Below, piece by piece: positions 38,101-51,900 of a DNA stretch of 64,000 nucleotides. The DNA comes from Pachypanchax playfairii (taxonomy: Eukaryota; Chordata; Actinopteri; Cyprinodontiformes; Aplocheilidae). A program made the position numbers and the translations under genes. The notes under the pieces are model-generated. The model searched no databases, was not told where the DNA came from, and worked only from the letters and a program-made list of their open reading frames with translations. Within the stretch, counting starts at the first letter, position 1, and each line of letters starts with the position of its first letter. The DNA lies in contig SSNP01000094.1 in the NCBI GenBank assembly GCA_006937955.1, positions 1,391,753-1,455,752 of the forward strand, read 5' to 3'.

Positions 38101-39901
38101 AATCATACAGGCCATAGAGTTTCTGAAGCAGCTCGAGCTCGTTTCTAAAAGAAACACGATAAAACTTTTATAGTGTGGCTTTATTAGTTTTCAACAAAAT
38201 GAAAATGCATAAATATTACCACTATAAACAAAGTATTCATTGGATTTGTAATATTAGAATAGCCCAAAGAACAGTTTATCAGAGTAGCAACCAACCTTTT
38301 CTCATTTAAACACGTGTACTCTGTAACTGGCAAGCCCAGAAGTTGCTCTCCAGAACTACAGGTGGTGAAACCTTTCCACAGTTCTTCAAATCTAGCCTGA
38401 ACAAATATGTAAATTTGTTTAAATTACTAAAATAAATATTCTTATATCAAAATAAGGTAACTACTCAGTGGTTTTCTTCATCTTTACATTTCAAACATCA
38501 ATGAAATAATTAACAAAACAAAACTACAAATTAGCATTAGGTAATATGACAATGTTACCTGAAATTCTTGAAGCCGCCGGCTGGCTACCTGTGGAGCAAT
38601 TCCTTGAACCATGGGGCCTTCCTGAAATCCAAAGTAACATACACTGATAAGCACATTTAAAACTAACAGTTTTCTAAAAAAACACATTCACACAAATTAG
38701 AGCATTCACAGATTACTGACCAAATCATATTGTTCCATGAACATGTTGACATCCTTTTTAAAAACATCAACACGCTCCAACAGGTTTTGTTTCAACTTGG
38801 GCTGCATGCTGTTAAGCTCATCCTGCACCAGTCTCTGTGAAGCCAAGATTCAAAATCCATAATCAGATTTCAGGTGGAGGAAGCAACAAAATTCCAAAAT
38901 AAACTCAACACTAACACCATGACAATACTTACAGCTTTGAACTGAAGCTCTGAGCAGGAATCCATTAAATTGCACACACTCTTTGCTTGGCTTTCGTGCA
39001 TCTCTGCATCATGTTTGTTCAAAATTTCGTAAGCCTCCTGTAAAATGCATAATTCTAAAATTAGATTATTCTCAATATCACTTCTGTTTTTGTAAGACCA
39101 AGAAACATTTGTAAGATTCTCCTGTTTTACCATGTGATCAGGTAAAACAAATGTGGCACTCTGCACTCCCCATAAATGGAAAATTCTTTTCAATGTATTT
39201 ATTATTTTTTGCTAATTCGTTTATCTATTCCATCCACAAAACCGTAAAAGCTTTGAAGTTCGCCTCAGCTATGTTTTATCATACCTTTATGTAAATCTGT
39301 GTCATTTCAATCTCTATTTCAGTATAACGGAGTTTGGAGAGGGCCTCCATTATGTGAAGGACATCATTCAGTTCAGCCATAGGACGGGACAGCTCTGTAA
39401 AGTATGTCTTAGTCTGTATACTGAGGTCCATCATTTTCTTGTCGTACTTCTCCTGCAGGTATTTGCAGATGAGTTTCTTCCAAGCTCTGGTCTCATCCAT
39501 CAAGGTCTTTTTTACAGGACCTGTTTTCACAAGACAGGATTTTAAATTTAGGGCTCATATTCATCCCCTCAGAATTCAATTATTTAACAGAAAACATTTT
39601 CTTGTGAAATTTAATGAGAATTTATCCAAATTTCACTATTTTATGTAGTTTGTATTTTATATGATACAATATATCAGAAATTATCTTGTAAAAATGGTTG
39701 TATGACAGTTTGTTTCAAAAGATGCTGGTGTGTTTTCAGAGCTGTTCTTGAGTTCCTAGAATTATTGTCTCACAGGGCCTCAGTTGTTGCAGACAAATTG
39801 TGAATAATATTTGTGTAAGAATTTCCAAAATGTTTGGAAACAATTCTGAGGTTCTCCGTTTCCTTGTGTGAGTCAAAAGGTCTTGTGTATGGGTTTCTTG
39901 G

Positions 39902-39938
<37 letters not shown>

Positions 39939-39948
39939 NNNNNNNNNN

Positions 39949-39986
<38 letters not shown>

Positions 39987-42900
39987 CAAGAAAAACATCC
40001 ACTTAAAATAGTCAAAGAGTCCCTGCATACGTTTGGAGCCCCTCTGACATTAGTTTAATTGAATCACAGGGTTAGAAATATGACAGAACTTCGGGAGGAG
40101 ATGGTGACCAAATTGTAGATAAAATCTGGAAAATTGTGAACAAACTGAAATAAAATGAAGGCACTAACTGTAAAAAAAACAGTTGTCTAACTGTAGCTAT
40201 TTATTTGCAGATATATCTAATGTTCCGTGTGGCCCAGCCATATAATAAACTTGCTGTAAAAGGGTTGTAACACTTGGGTCTTAAATTGCGTAACTGTAAG
40301 GTCTCATTTTACCTTAAATATGATATTTAGTAAGCAGTTGGTAATCAAAATTAATTAAAATGTAACACAGAAATCAAAATAATCTAAGACCAGATAAAGA
40401 ACTGTGACTTATAGCTTAAAATGGAACAAGCTAAATTTACCTGTTGACAGTTCAAATGGCCCAAAAGTGATCACAGGCTCAATATGATTAATTGCTTGCT
40501 CAACTGATACATAGTGCTGGATTTCAGTCTCAATCTGCATCAGGGATGGGCTGCTGTCCATAAATACCTTTCAAGATATTTGTTATTCAGGTCATTATTA
40601 TAGAACAATTACCGTGACTAAAAGTCAACACAGAACATGTTATGGTTGTAAAAGATAAACCAAACCTTGACTTTGACATTCTTGTCCTCTTCCCAAACCA
40701 ACCTGAAGGAACTGAATGGCTTCAGAACTTTCATGGCACGGTCCTGTTGAGAACTGATTGCCTGTTTTAGAACATCTGAAATCTTCTTAATGCTGGCATC
40801 TTCAACAAGGCTCTGAAAAAAATTGTCTGTTGCTACATCACGCACAAAGAAAAAAGACAAACATTAACCAACTGTTATGCTTGGCAATTTTAGACGAGTA
40901 AAATACTGTAATGTTGTACTTGTTAGTTACTTTTGTTCTGCCTTTCGCTGGCATCATACTCCTGTTGCCATACAATATTCTTGCTGACTTCCAACATAGA
41001 GTCAGTGAGTTGATTTATGGCCTGCTGAACCTCATTCACGCTGGGTTTCATTACCTGATGACAACAAGCAATACATTAACAGTATTTGTATTACTGAGAC
41101 CTGCAAGGACTTTTACATGGTTACTTTATCAGTACAATATAACTGCTGTGATGAATAAAGATGCTTTACTAAGCAGAAGAAACTCACCACCATGTTTTTG
41201 TCCAGATGGGCTTCAGTTTTTATAAGTGGGATCAACTTGGGTGCAGCGTTGAACTTCTTATAAGAACTAAAATTCACATTTAATAGTGTCAGTCTGTAAA
41301 GTGTAAATTCACTGCTCATTTTTTTAAATGCAGACCATACTTACAAAGTGCTAGAAATTCTGCTTTGAATGGTCTTCTGGGATAATCTTGTGGCTTTGAC
41401 AAGTGCTTCAAGCACCTTTGTATGAAAGAGTTCATAAAGCTTCTTTAATTCCTGGGGAGAAAAAACCCAAAACAATCACACATGCTACTTTTACAGCCTA
41501 TCACATAGATACATAATGAGCAAACATACCTTTTCAAATGTCTTTGATTTATATTTGAAAATCATCTTTTTAATGCATCTCTTCTGTCTCTCTGCTGAGG
41601 AAGTCATACCTCCTAAAATATTTTAAAAGTGAGAATCATATGAGGTTTGATGTAAATCATTTATCCTTTAATCTTTTTTAAGACTATCAGTTTATAATAC
41701 ACACCTGGGACAGATTCATCCCCAGTTTTAAGGTCTTGTTCATGAATGCGACCCAACACTTCAACTATCTCACTGATTAAATGTTTAATCTGAATCATTT
41801 TCAAATTCCAGGCCTTTGTCAACTCTTCACAGTGATTCTGGAGTGAGAAAAAAAGAGCAGCTGAAAGCAGTAGTAAGTACTAAATTCTATGTTCTTAAAA
41901 GGCAAAGAGTTAGAGGGAAAACAACTTTAAGGAAGTAATAATCAGGAGCAATCAACAAAATACACAAACAACTCTGGACTAAAAATAGGGATGACCATGC
42001 CTTATTAAGTCCAACTAGGTCCTGCAGTGAACATGCATGTTCTGGGAGCACAGTCATTGATGTTTCTGAGATCTCTTCAAGTAAATCATCAATGTGCACC
42101 TTACAAATATCCTGCACCTAGTAAAAGATGACTTTGTGAATAATGTGACAGTAATAATGAAGCTGCCTTTTTCAAAATAAGGTAAATATTTTAAGTTTCC
42201 TTTTTACTATTTATATATCAATAATTTAAAATTTTACAAATATTTCTATGTGTAAAAATGGCAAACAAGTGGCAATTTGATCGGCCTTAACATTTAGTGA
42301 CATACCTTAATTGCAAGATATTTGAGTGCAAACAAAGCAGCTTCAACATTTTGGAAAAATTTGTCCAGAAGTAAGGATGACCAGGTATACAACACTGCTC
42401 CGTGGTGGAGTGCAGACTCAACCTTAAAATTTAGAAATAGCATGAAAGAATGGAAAAAAATGTGGATGGAAGCAAAACTTCTTGACACAACCCGAAACAA
42501 ACTTTATGTTTAATAAAACAAAAGGTATCGTTTGCGCTGATAAAAAATTTCTTACATTTTTTCTCTCTGAAGCCATCAGTATGCTGAAATCTGCTGGTAT
42601 GCATTCACAGATGGATTCATAATCTTTCAAAATGGTCTGGTAAGTAGGCATAAAAAGTTACGTACAGTATAAGTATCATCTGTGTGTTAAATGCATCATA
42701 AAATATTTTAAGATTTACTTTTAGTCGCAGGTGGCTGGCATTTAGTTTGCTTTCCAACTTGATGAACTGTAAAGCCTGTTTTGGAATCTCCAAACCCATT
42801 TTTGACAAACATTTTGTCTCGTAAATGACCTCAGTTACTTTTGGATCAAAATTGTCAACTAACTTTCCTGTCTTTGGGTGACGAACCAGCAGTTTACTGT

Positions 42901-45900
42901 ACAACACTGTTTTAAAAACAGAAGGCATTTAAAAAAGACAAACACAATGAGATTTAAGGCACTTGTTCCTCATCTAAAGTATAAACACAATATGAACCAA
43001 CCATATTTTAGCTTGGAAACCTCCTCCATCCATGTTTGGTGCTGAAGAACCTCAAACTTCTTCAACATCGCTGCAGTCTGGTCAAACATTCTGACCACAT
43101 CTTGTCCCTCAGGGCTGGACAGAATGTCTGAGTTTTCCTGTAATTAAAGACAGATTTGCTCAACAATAAAACAGCTTTATGATTATTAATTTTGGTTCCT
43201 ATAATGATGGAAATGTTGACTCACTTTTATGAATGATAAGGGTTCCCATATCTTTTTACAGAGGTTCCTGACCCAAACAATCCTGCTAGACACTGGAGGA
43301 AGATTTTGATGTAATGGAGGATCCTTCTTCTCCTTTTCAAAGACCTGCAAATCAAGCAGGGAAAAAAGTTTTCAAAGTTCAGGCTTCACTTATAGTTTAA
43401 AAAATATTTTTCAGTTTTATTAATAAAGTCTAATTGGATAAATGTGATCAAGTAAACTGAATACCTGTTTCATCATCTCCACTTCTGAGACATAATGCTG
43501 AAGAATAACACCCAAAATTTGGGGAATTTGTGTATTAAGACAAGGAATATTCAGCCTCTGAAAACTAACAATAAGTTAATAATTTAGAGAACAGTTTAAC
43601 TATACCACAATCGTAACCTTTATTGTAGAACTTTCATATTAAAGTATTGTAAACTATACAAACCGCTGTATCAAAGAAATGGCTTGTTGAGATGAAAATA
43701 TTTTTGAGAAATGTGAATTCATAAATATCTGGAGTTGGTTCTATAGAAAAAAGAAAAGAGTGTTAGTTTATCAATTATGTTACTTTTTCCCCATTTATGC
43801 CCTTAGAGAAACTACAACTTAAACATATCATGTGTCTACATTCCTAGTAAATATTTAAAGCATGTAACCATGTGTTAGGATTAATAAGGTGTGCTATGTG
43901 TGTGAATCTTATCTGAAGTCTCTGTTAAAGGTGCAACATGGAACATGAACACTACAGCAACATCCAGTGTGTGGATGCCGCAGCTGCAACAAAAGAACAC
44001 GGCCTCCAGCAGTCTGGGCACCAGGTTCACAACCCCTGCACGCGCTCCGATGCCATGAAAATTCCTCACCCAAAACCACTCTGGCCCCCGATCCTCTCCA
44101 ATTGCTCCTGCCTGAGAAGGACAACGAAATCCCTGGAGCTGGATTCATGCTTACGCAAAGGCAAATGTGCTCCCACATGGCGGCGTATTGACAGAGCCAG
44201 TTTCTGTTCATACTAACCCGACCCTGTTGCAAAGATATTCTCTGCCAGGACAGCAGGAGACGCGTTCCTAACTTTTCCATTGCTTCGTGCACTCCCCAAC
44301 CTCCAACTCCAAAGTTCCAGTGATCTCCTTCCAGGAGTTGAAACTGAGTTGTGCATCTCTGTACTCTTTCAGAGAGGAGTTGTACAAATGATCGTACTTC
44401 CTCACTTCTTCTGCGAGACGTTCCTCTGTTCCATGTCTTCAAGACTGTCAACACTCGCGCTGTTTACAATTTTAAAGTGAAGTTACGTCGTGCCAGAAAT
44501 GATGTTGGGTTGTTTGGCTGACCAATCACAGACGTGCGTCATCTGACGCGGCGGTCGGAAAGTTAGAAAATAGAGCGTGACTCCAACCGACCATCCGAGG
44601 CAGCTGGAGAGCCCATACGACGTCGTATCATGGCGGTGCGTGTCTCCGACACGTCGGAGCTGCGTTAGTATGAATCCAGCTTGGGGCTCCGAAGCAGTTG
44701 CTCGACCTGCCAACTCTGCCACCCTCCACCGTACCAGCCTTGCTATTACCGATTATTAGGCAACCCGCAATCGTGCCCGCTATTGGCTGGTAGATGTAAA
44801 CATAATGCCAGTGTCATGCCTGTCAAAATAAATGTTTTATTATACTTTGCTTTAAAGCTGGAGTGCGTAACTTCTGTAACTTCTGTCGCCCCCTAGCGGA
44901 ATTTTTGCGTCATTACAACAATAAAGCTGGCGCTTCCATATGACGTAAGCCCAGCTGCCACCGCTTTATCTCTGCCGTTGTTATTCCAACTGGTATCTGT
45001 CTTAATCAAGCTTCAAATTCAGTCTGTTTACTTTACCTGGCTCTATATTTGTTTCAATAAATATCATTTCATTGTTGAAAAAATCAAGAGAAACCAGTAA
45101 AATATAAAAATACTGGTAAAAAGCCTTCAGAGTTCAGGTTGGATTGTTTACAGGTTTGATTGTTCACTTTAATCTACATTTAACAGTTTGGTGTTGAAAT
45201 TTATTAGTCAGCTGTTGGGGCCACAATGATCTATTTGTCTTATTCAGTGAATTTTTTCAGTTTTGACGCGATGCAGAATCCTGCAGTCAGCTGCTCTGAT
45301 CTGACTGACTGAAAAACCGTTACACTGGCAAACTGACAGACACAAACTGACACAGATAGAGACAGAATCAGCTGATCAGCTGGAACTTCGGCGCTCTGGG
45401 TTTCATCTGGTGCGCATTTTATATTTTGACAGTGTGTGCGGACCTGCGGACCCCTTATGCACCCGTGAACATCAGCCAGATCTCTTCTCTCCACCGAGGA
45501 AAAGCGACGCAGATACAAATTCGCGTGTGCCTTCTCCTTTGGTCACTTTCCTTCTTAGCCAATAGTCCCTCTGCCGAACGTCCAGGAATTATTTTTTTTT
45601 TTCGTGGTAGGATCCACTTCCCGATAAGTGTCTCTCGGCTGTTTATTTGGATTCTCCGCCATGTCGACCTTCACGTTCTGCCGGCTGCTACGAGACACTG
45701 CGTTCTATTTCTTATTATTTTTCTTGTTGTGACATAAAAGACGTAATTTCATGTGCGACAGCGCGGGAATGTCGCAGTCGACACGCAAAGTAAAAATGAT
45801 ATATATTGAAAAATACCGTGAGATGTTTGAGGAGCCGATCGGCTTAATCTGCATTGTGTCATCTCCTCTGATAGTGGCTTGGCTGAAACGGACATCCACG

Positions 45901-48900
45901 GACATGTAAAAGTTACGCACTCCAGCTTTAAATATAATTTTTAAAAGAAATACTGTACTTTAATTCCGAACCCCTCTAAACGCCAGGTGGAGGTATTATG
46001 TTTTTTAAAATATGACTTTTTAGGAAAATGTTCAATATTGCACCTTTAAAAGAAATCTAAATCCCATTATAAAGGTTTTCTAAATATCTAATTATTTTTT
46101 AAAGTACATTTTATTGTACATTCAATTAGACACTAGGATACACTGCTAGATATAAAACCCATTAGACCACACATACCTCAATCTGACTGATGTCAGCCTT
46201 AAACTTCCCAAAATCAGCTTCAAACTCTTTTTTCGTTGGATCCAGTATGTCATATGTCTTCTTTTTCATATTCAGAGACACAGTGTGGAATTGTCTGGCT
46301 ATACTTTCAATGCCTCTAAACTTACATTTTTCAAGAGGTTCAAATATCTTGAATACTGTGATTATGTGTTTGATCTAAAAAAGATGATGTCTCTTGTTAC
46401 TTGTGAGAGTCTTACATTCAGATAAGGAATTTACACCGCAAAGGTTAACAATACTAATACCTTTTTAAGTTGCTCGCAGAATCTCCTAAACTTTAAAGTC
46501 ACAGAACATTCTGGTACATCAAATGGCTTTTCCCCAGGCTCTTCCATTGTTTGCAACTTTTTGTTCTGGACAGAAGCTTGATACTCCTGGAACAAGCTTA
46601 TGCAATCCTGCCAAGATACAAGAAGGGAGATAATATCTGTTAATGTCAAAAAGACTTAATTTTCAAACTTTAGTAGACAATTTCAGATGTCAGAGACATA
46701 ATTACCAGCATTTTTCTGATCACATCTTCAGGATTTTGGTCCCATATGAAGGATTTGTTGTTGTCAGTAATATATGCTTTGCATATAGTGACCATCTGAG
46801 CTGTGAACTTGAAATTTTAAAGTATAAAATAGCAGTTTAGAAACTAGATCATTACCTTTTATGATAGTATTTTGAAAATACAACTTACAAATTTCTGAAA
46901 TTAAAATAGCTTCACTTACATAACACAAAATCTTAGATATATTGTGACTTGTGCTGTAATATGGTGAAACACAGTGAATCCTGTGAATGGCACTGATGAC
47001 ATTTTGCACATTCTTTGCAACAGAAACCTGAAATTACAAATAACCAGTGATAGACTGGTCAATTCAATTGCCTTTTTACCGGCTGAAACAGTATTTCTGA
47101 AGCTGTTGTTTTAAAACATATTTTGAATTTGATGGAGAAGATTTATTTCTAACTGGGGAGCAGAGTTTGTTAAACAGATGTTTTACTGTATTTATAGTAC
47201 AACTACAGTTGAGATCAAACAAACATGTTTTCAATAATGTTTTAAAATTCTAATTTTACAGTCTGGGACATCAACATAAATAAGAACTAATTGTAGGAAC
47301 ATAATGCAGAAATTGAAACAAACAGAGCACCTCCTCAGTGTCAGGAGGCAGTTTTAAGGGCCACCTTCTCCATGTACATGAATGGGACATTTTAAAAAAT
47401 ACTGCTCATCATTTTTTTTTTTTTCAGATGTTGACTACTGATGATTTAAATAGTTTTTACGCTGTTGTTGAATGTTTTTCCTATATACTTATTTAGTTGT
47501 TGTTTCTAGTACAGATTGGTTCCAAAATGAAAACATGGCTGCTCCTGTAATTTATCCTGGGATATCATGGCTTCATTTTCTAACACTGAACATGGATTCA
47601 CTAGCGGAGTCACTAGTGGAAAGTGAAGTCACTACATCTAGTTATTTATGTTGATTAGTGGTGCAACGGATCTCAAAACTCATGGTTCGGATCGAATCAC
47701 AGTTTTCAGGCATGGATCGGATCACTTTTCGGATCAGCAGAAAGAAAAGCAAATGAAAAGACATAACCTTGCTCCCCATTTATTTTTTAAAACACATTGG
47801 ATTCATACTAACGCAGCTCTGACGTGTCGGAGACACGCACCGCCACGATACGACGTCGTATGGGCTCTCCAGCTGCCTCGGATTGTCGGTTGGAGTCGCG
47901 CTCTATTTTCTAACTTTCCGACAGCTGCGTCGGATGACGCACGCCTGTGATTGGTCAGCCAAACAACCCAACATCATTTCCGGCACGATGTAGCTTCCCT
48001 TTAGTAAACAGCGCGAGTGTTGACAGTCTTGAAGACAACTTTGTCCGCATTAAGAGGTCTGAAGGGCAGCTGTGGCGATGTCAGTGGCCGTAAAGTCCCT
48101 GTTTTTTATTTGTTCCTCTCATGGTTGGAACCACACATAAAAGCACCTGGAGACCTCTAAGTTAGGAACGCGCCTCCTGCTGTCCTGGTGGAGAATTTCT
48201 TTGCAACAGGGTCGGGGTAGTATGAACAGAAACTGGCTCCGTCAGTACGCCGCCGTGTGGGAGCACATCTGCCTTTGCGTAAGCATGAATCCAGCTTTAG
48301 TGCAACATTTTCTACTCAGTGTTCATTAAATACAAACATTTAACTCAAGATGTCAATCCAATGCTTAGATAAAATTTTGAATCAAATTGAATCATATCTT
48401 CTAACTGAAGGGTGTTAGTGACGGAACTTCGTAACAAGGCTCAACCACTTTCAGCATTATTTTAATTTAATCTCTTGTTTTGCACAATGGAGTATGGCAT
48501 CATGTCTGCAGCTATAAACACACCAATAACGTTTGCTATCTCTTTAGCTCGGTTGGATTGTGCCATTAAAGGCTGTTTAAATGCTGCAGTGATTAGTGGA
48601 TGTTGTGCTGAGCATTTGTGTTGGATCCTGTCACTGACACGTCACGATGATGTCGCTTCAAATGGGTATGTAATTGTTTTGTCCACCCCCCTTTCTTCCA
48701 TCATCACTGTATTTTACAAGGAAGCCAAAATGCTCCTCTCCTCCTCTGCTAGACCTGACTACCGCTGTGCTGTTCTCTTTTGGAAAGAACGGGTGGTACC
48801 TTGTTTTTCCACGTGAACTCTTTATTTATTTTTGCCGACCAATCCGCGGACCATGTGCATGCCGAACAGTAGGGAGAGATTCGGGGAGATTATTTATGAA

Positions 48901-51900
48901 CCATTGCACCCCTAATGTTGTTGGTCTGGAAACTTAAGAAAACACTACATGAATATTTGTTTTGTTGTTTTTAAATAAAATCTATCATTTCTGGACACAA
49001 TGTAAAAACATTTATTCTTTCCAACTTCTTAATGCACCTCCAGGGACTGAAGAAACAAACTATGAATCATGTGTTTAAGTAATAAATCTTATAGAGTGTA
49101 CAAAATGCTATAATAAAGTCAGTATTATGACCTAAACTTTTCCTTAACTAACTGCTGTGTGTTCATACTGGGTCACTGTGGTACAGTGGTTGCATGACCA
49201 TCTCCAGCGGGTCCAGGTATTTCACATTGTCTTCTGCCTCTTTGACACGAACTGTCACCCTGTTATCCATTTCATTCCACACCTGCATGGACATTTAGTT
49301 GAAATAATTATTGAAACAGTTTACATTTTTGCATCACGTGATAATGTTCTCTGTAGATGATTGGTTATATATGAACACATAACTGAACAATTTCTCAAAA
49401 AAAAAAAAAAAAATCTAATTCCATCTTTAACCACTTTGTTGTGAAGACACATTCAGTTTCTTTAGTTGGGCCTGTGAAATTTTCCAACACTGTCACATTT
49501 CAGCGAATATAAAATTGTGATTTTTACATCACTAAGTGACTTAAAATCTTTTTGCAATTTAACCCTTGTGTACTTACCGTCATCATTTTGGAACGGCTGA
49601 TACGGAGCATCGTTACCACTGCTTCACACTCTGGGCTTTTTATGTGACTGATTATGGAGTTGAATTTCACAGATATCCTTTTCCAGTATTCTAACTCACT
49701 CACTGTTTCTATATTCTCCATTTTCCTCAAAAGATCAAAATCCAATAAGACCTGTTAATGATTAAAAGACAAGGTGCAAAAATCATTCAGTTACCAAATT
49801 GTAAAACTGGTCAATCAAGACAAATTTTTATTGTGAGGAGAATTTTCAACGGTACATTGCAAACGATAAGATATCGCCCATCCCTAATAAGGACATAATT
49901 ACTCATCTTTAGTTTTTGGCCCAAAGGCAAGGTGAACTTAGAGCAGCGCTGTACGACTCACCGCTCTAAACTACACAAAAAGCTGTGAACATGTGAGTTC
50001 TGTGGCAAATGTGTGTCACACTTGTAGTACTCAAATTTAACAACATAATGCAGCAGTTTCAGTCAGTCAGTCAGTGTAGAAATGCAGAGAATAATGATCC
50101 CACAGTGTAAATCTGTATTTCTACAATTGGTAAGTTAGTAATAGTCAGTAATATATCCATTGTGGATAGAATAGGCCTTTATATAATGTACTGTATATAA
50201 TGTGATTATTTAAACAGTTAAAACATGTTGCCAACAAATCTTTTGCAGTAATTCTATATTTTCTTTATTTTAAAGGTGCAATATGGAATATTTTCATAAA
50301 AATTTATATTTTTAACAAAATAATGCACTTGTTATGGTGTTCATATTCCATATTCCACCTTTAAGTATTGAGATCAAAAATAAAGGTTTTATTGTTTTTT
50401 ATAACCAATTTCCAGCCAGTGAATAGGGAAGTTAGTGTATGCAAAGCAACTTGGGTCTGCAAAAAAAGCCTCACAACACAAGTGGTTCTCAAAATTCCCC
50501 AATCACACTTACACACTAGCCACCCCCCACCTGCTACCCAAGCACCACACCTGGAAATAATTCTAGGGGAAACACTGCATTGTGTAGCACTGACTCCACA
50601 CTGGGCTACACATAGATCTGGCAGAGCCAGGTTAGTTAAATGTAGACTAAAGGAAACAATCAGACCGGACATTTGTGTAAATTTTCTTTGGTAAACAATC
50701 CAACCTGAATTCTGAAAATATTTTTCCAGTATTTTTGTTTTCTTTTTTTACTGGTTTCACTTGATTTTTTTTCTTCAAGATTTTTATTGAAACAAATATA
50801 ACATAGTTTCTTTTAAAATCTTAATAAAACTTCATTAAAAACATATATAAGAAAGTAAATGTTTATCATACTATAAGTTATACAGTTACCGTCAAGTTAA
50901 AGCAGAACTTTGTATTTCAAAAGCAGAATTGGGTATTTTTAAAGTAGATTTCTTCGTTTTATAAGGCAGAACTTAAAGCTCACTGTAACAGATAACAGCA
51001 CAGATATCTAATATGAATTGTGTCCACCAACCGAATCAATTTCCTTGAACCATTTTTCCAGAATTGTTTCCAGTTTTTTCACCATCTCTGGGTTGGCAGC
51101 AGCGGCTTTCATATCATCAAGAGAAGTCAGTTTAGAAAAGTCAGTATCTGTGACTTTCGTCAGATGAACAGCATACTCATTCCTGGCCTGGAGGTCTGAA
51201 AAACAAAAAGGACAGATTTGAACCTTCTTAAAAACTGTTAAAATATTCAGTTTTTATAAAGTAGAAATCTAACATTTGAAAAAAATGTAGTCTGAATGTT
51301 GAATCACACAGTTTTTGTGTCCTCAGTACATTTATTGGACTAACTGCTTCTGCAAACTTTGTGCTATTTTATTTATTCAAACATCAAAAAGTTCAATTTT
51401 TAGGACATTCCAGTTATGAATTTAAAGAGCAACTCACCTTTTCTGATAATAAACTGTATTAGTGGGTCTTTACCAATGCAACCTTTCAGTTTCTGGACAT
51501 TTTTTGACATTTTCATGTAAATTTGTTAAATTCTACACTTTTTGGTCGAAAAACGTCTTAGTGCTGCCCTCTTAGGGTTGAAAGGTGGCTATTGCATTTG
51601 AATTTTGTGATTGGCTGAAGGTGGTGCATGTCCACGTCAGCAGTACATGTCTACGTCACCAGCATCGTCTCTAAGACATGCCTCCTGGAGTATAAAACCA
51701 TCTCTCAGACAGTAACAGTTTTATAGACAGTTTCAAACGGAGCAGTTCCAGATCTATGTGTACTGACGACTCGAGAAAAGGCGGGGCTACACATAGATCT
51801 GGCAGAGCCAAGTTATCATTAAGCAGCTTTTAAATACAATTTTCTATTTCTTTTAATTACTTAAAAACTGTGTATTTAACAACACAAACAAAGGGCTTAT

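Larger units (their letters stand above)
43929..46045. mobile_element. Composite TTAA-flanked element with two nested elements
   Basis: Outer ends AGGTGCAACATGGAACAT and ATGTTCAATATTGCACCT are imperfect mirrors flanked by TTAA on both sides (43925-43928 and 46046-46049). Inside are a MITE at 44137-44681 and a second TTAA-flanked element at 44856-45927. An 87-bp short relative with the same terminus (AGGTGCAATATGGAAT) is at 50274-50360. The whole composite sits in the dnah8 intron between the exons at 43662-43742 and 46178-46375. None of the inner open frames has a recognisable transposase domain. Confidence 0.8.
47029..49159. other. Large dnah8 tail intron hosting a hAT element
   Basis: A 2.1-kb intron between the exons at 46918-47028 and 49160-49283. 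Most of its length is the hAT element at 47656-48914. The remainder (47029-47640 and 48923-49159) is AT-rich and shows nothing further that I recognise. Confidence 0.5.

Noticed and set aside
39736..40058. Poly-F/poly-K open frames crossing the N gap
   Set aside because: They are an artefact of a homopolymer run and unknown bases.
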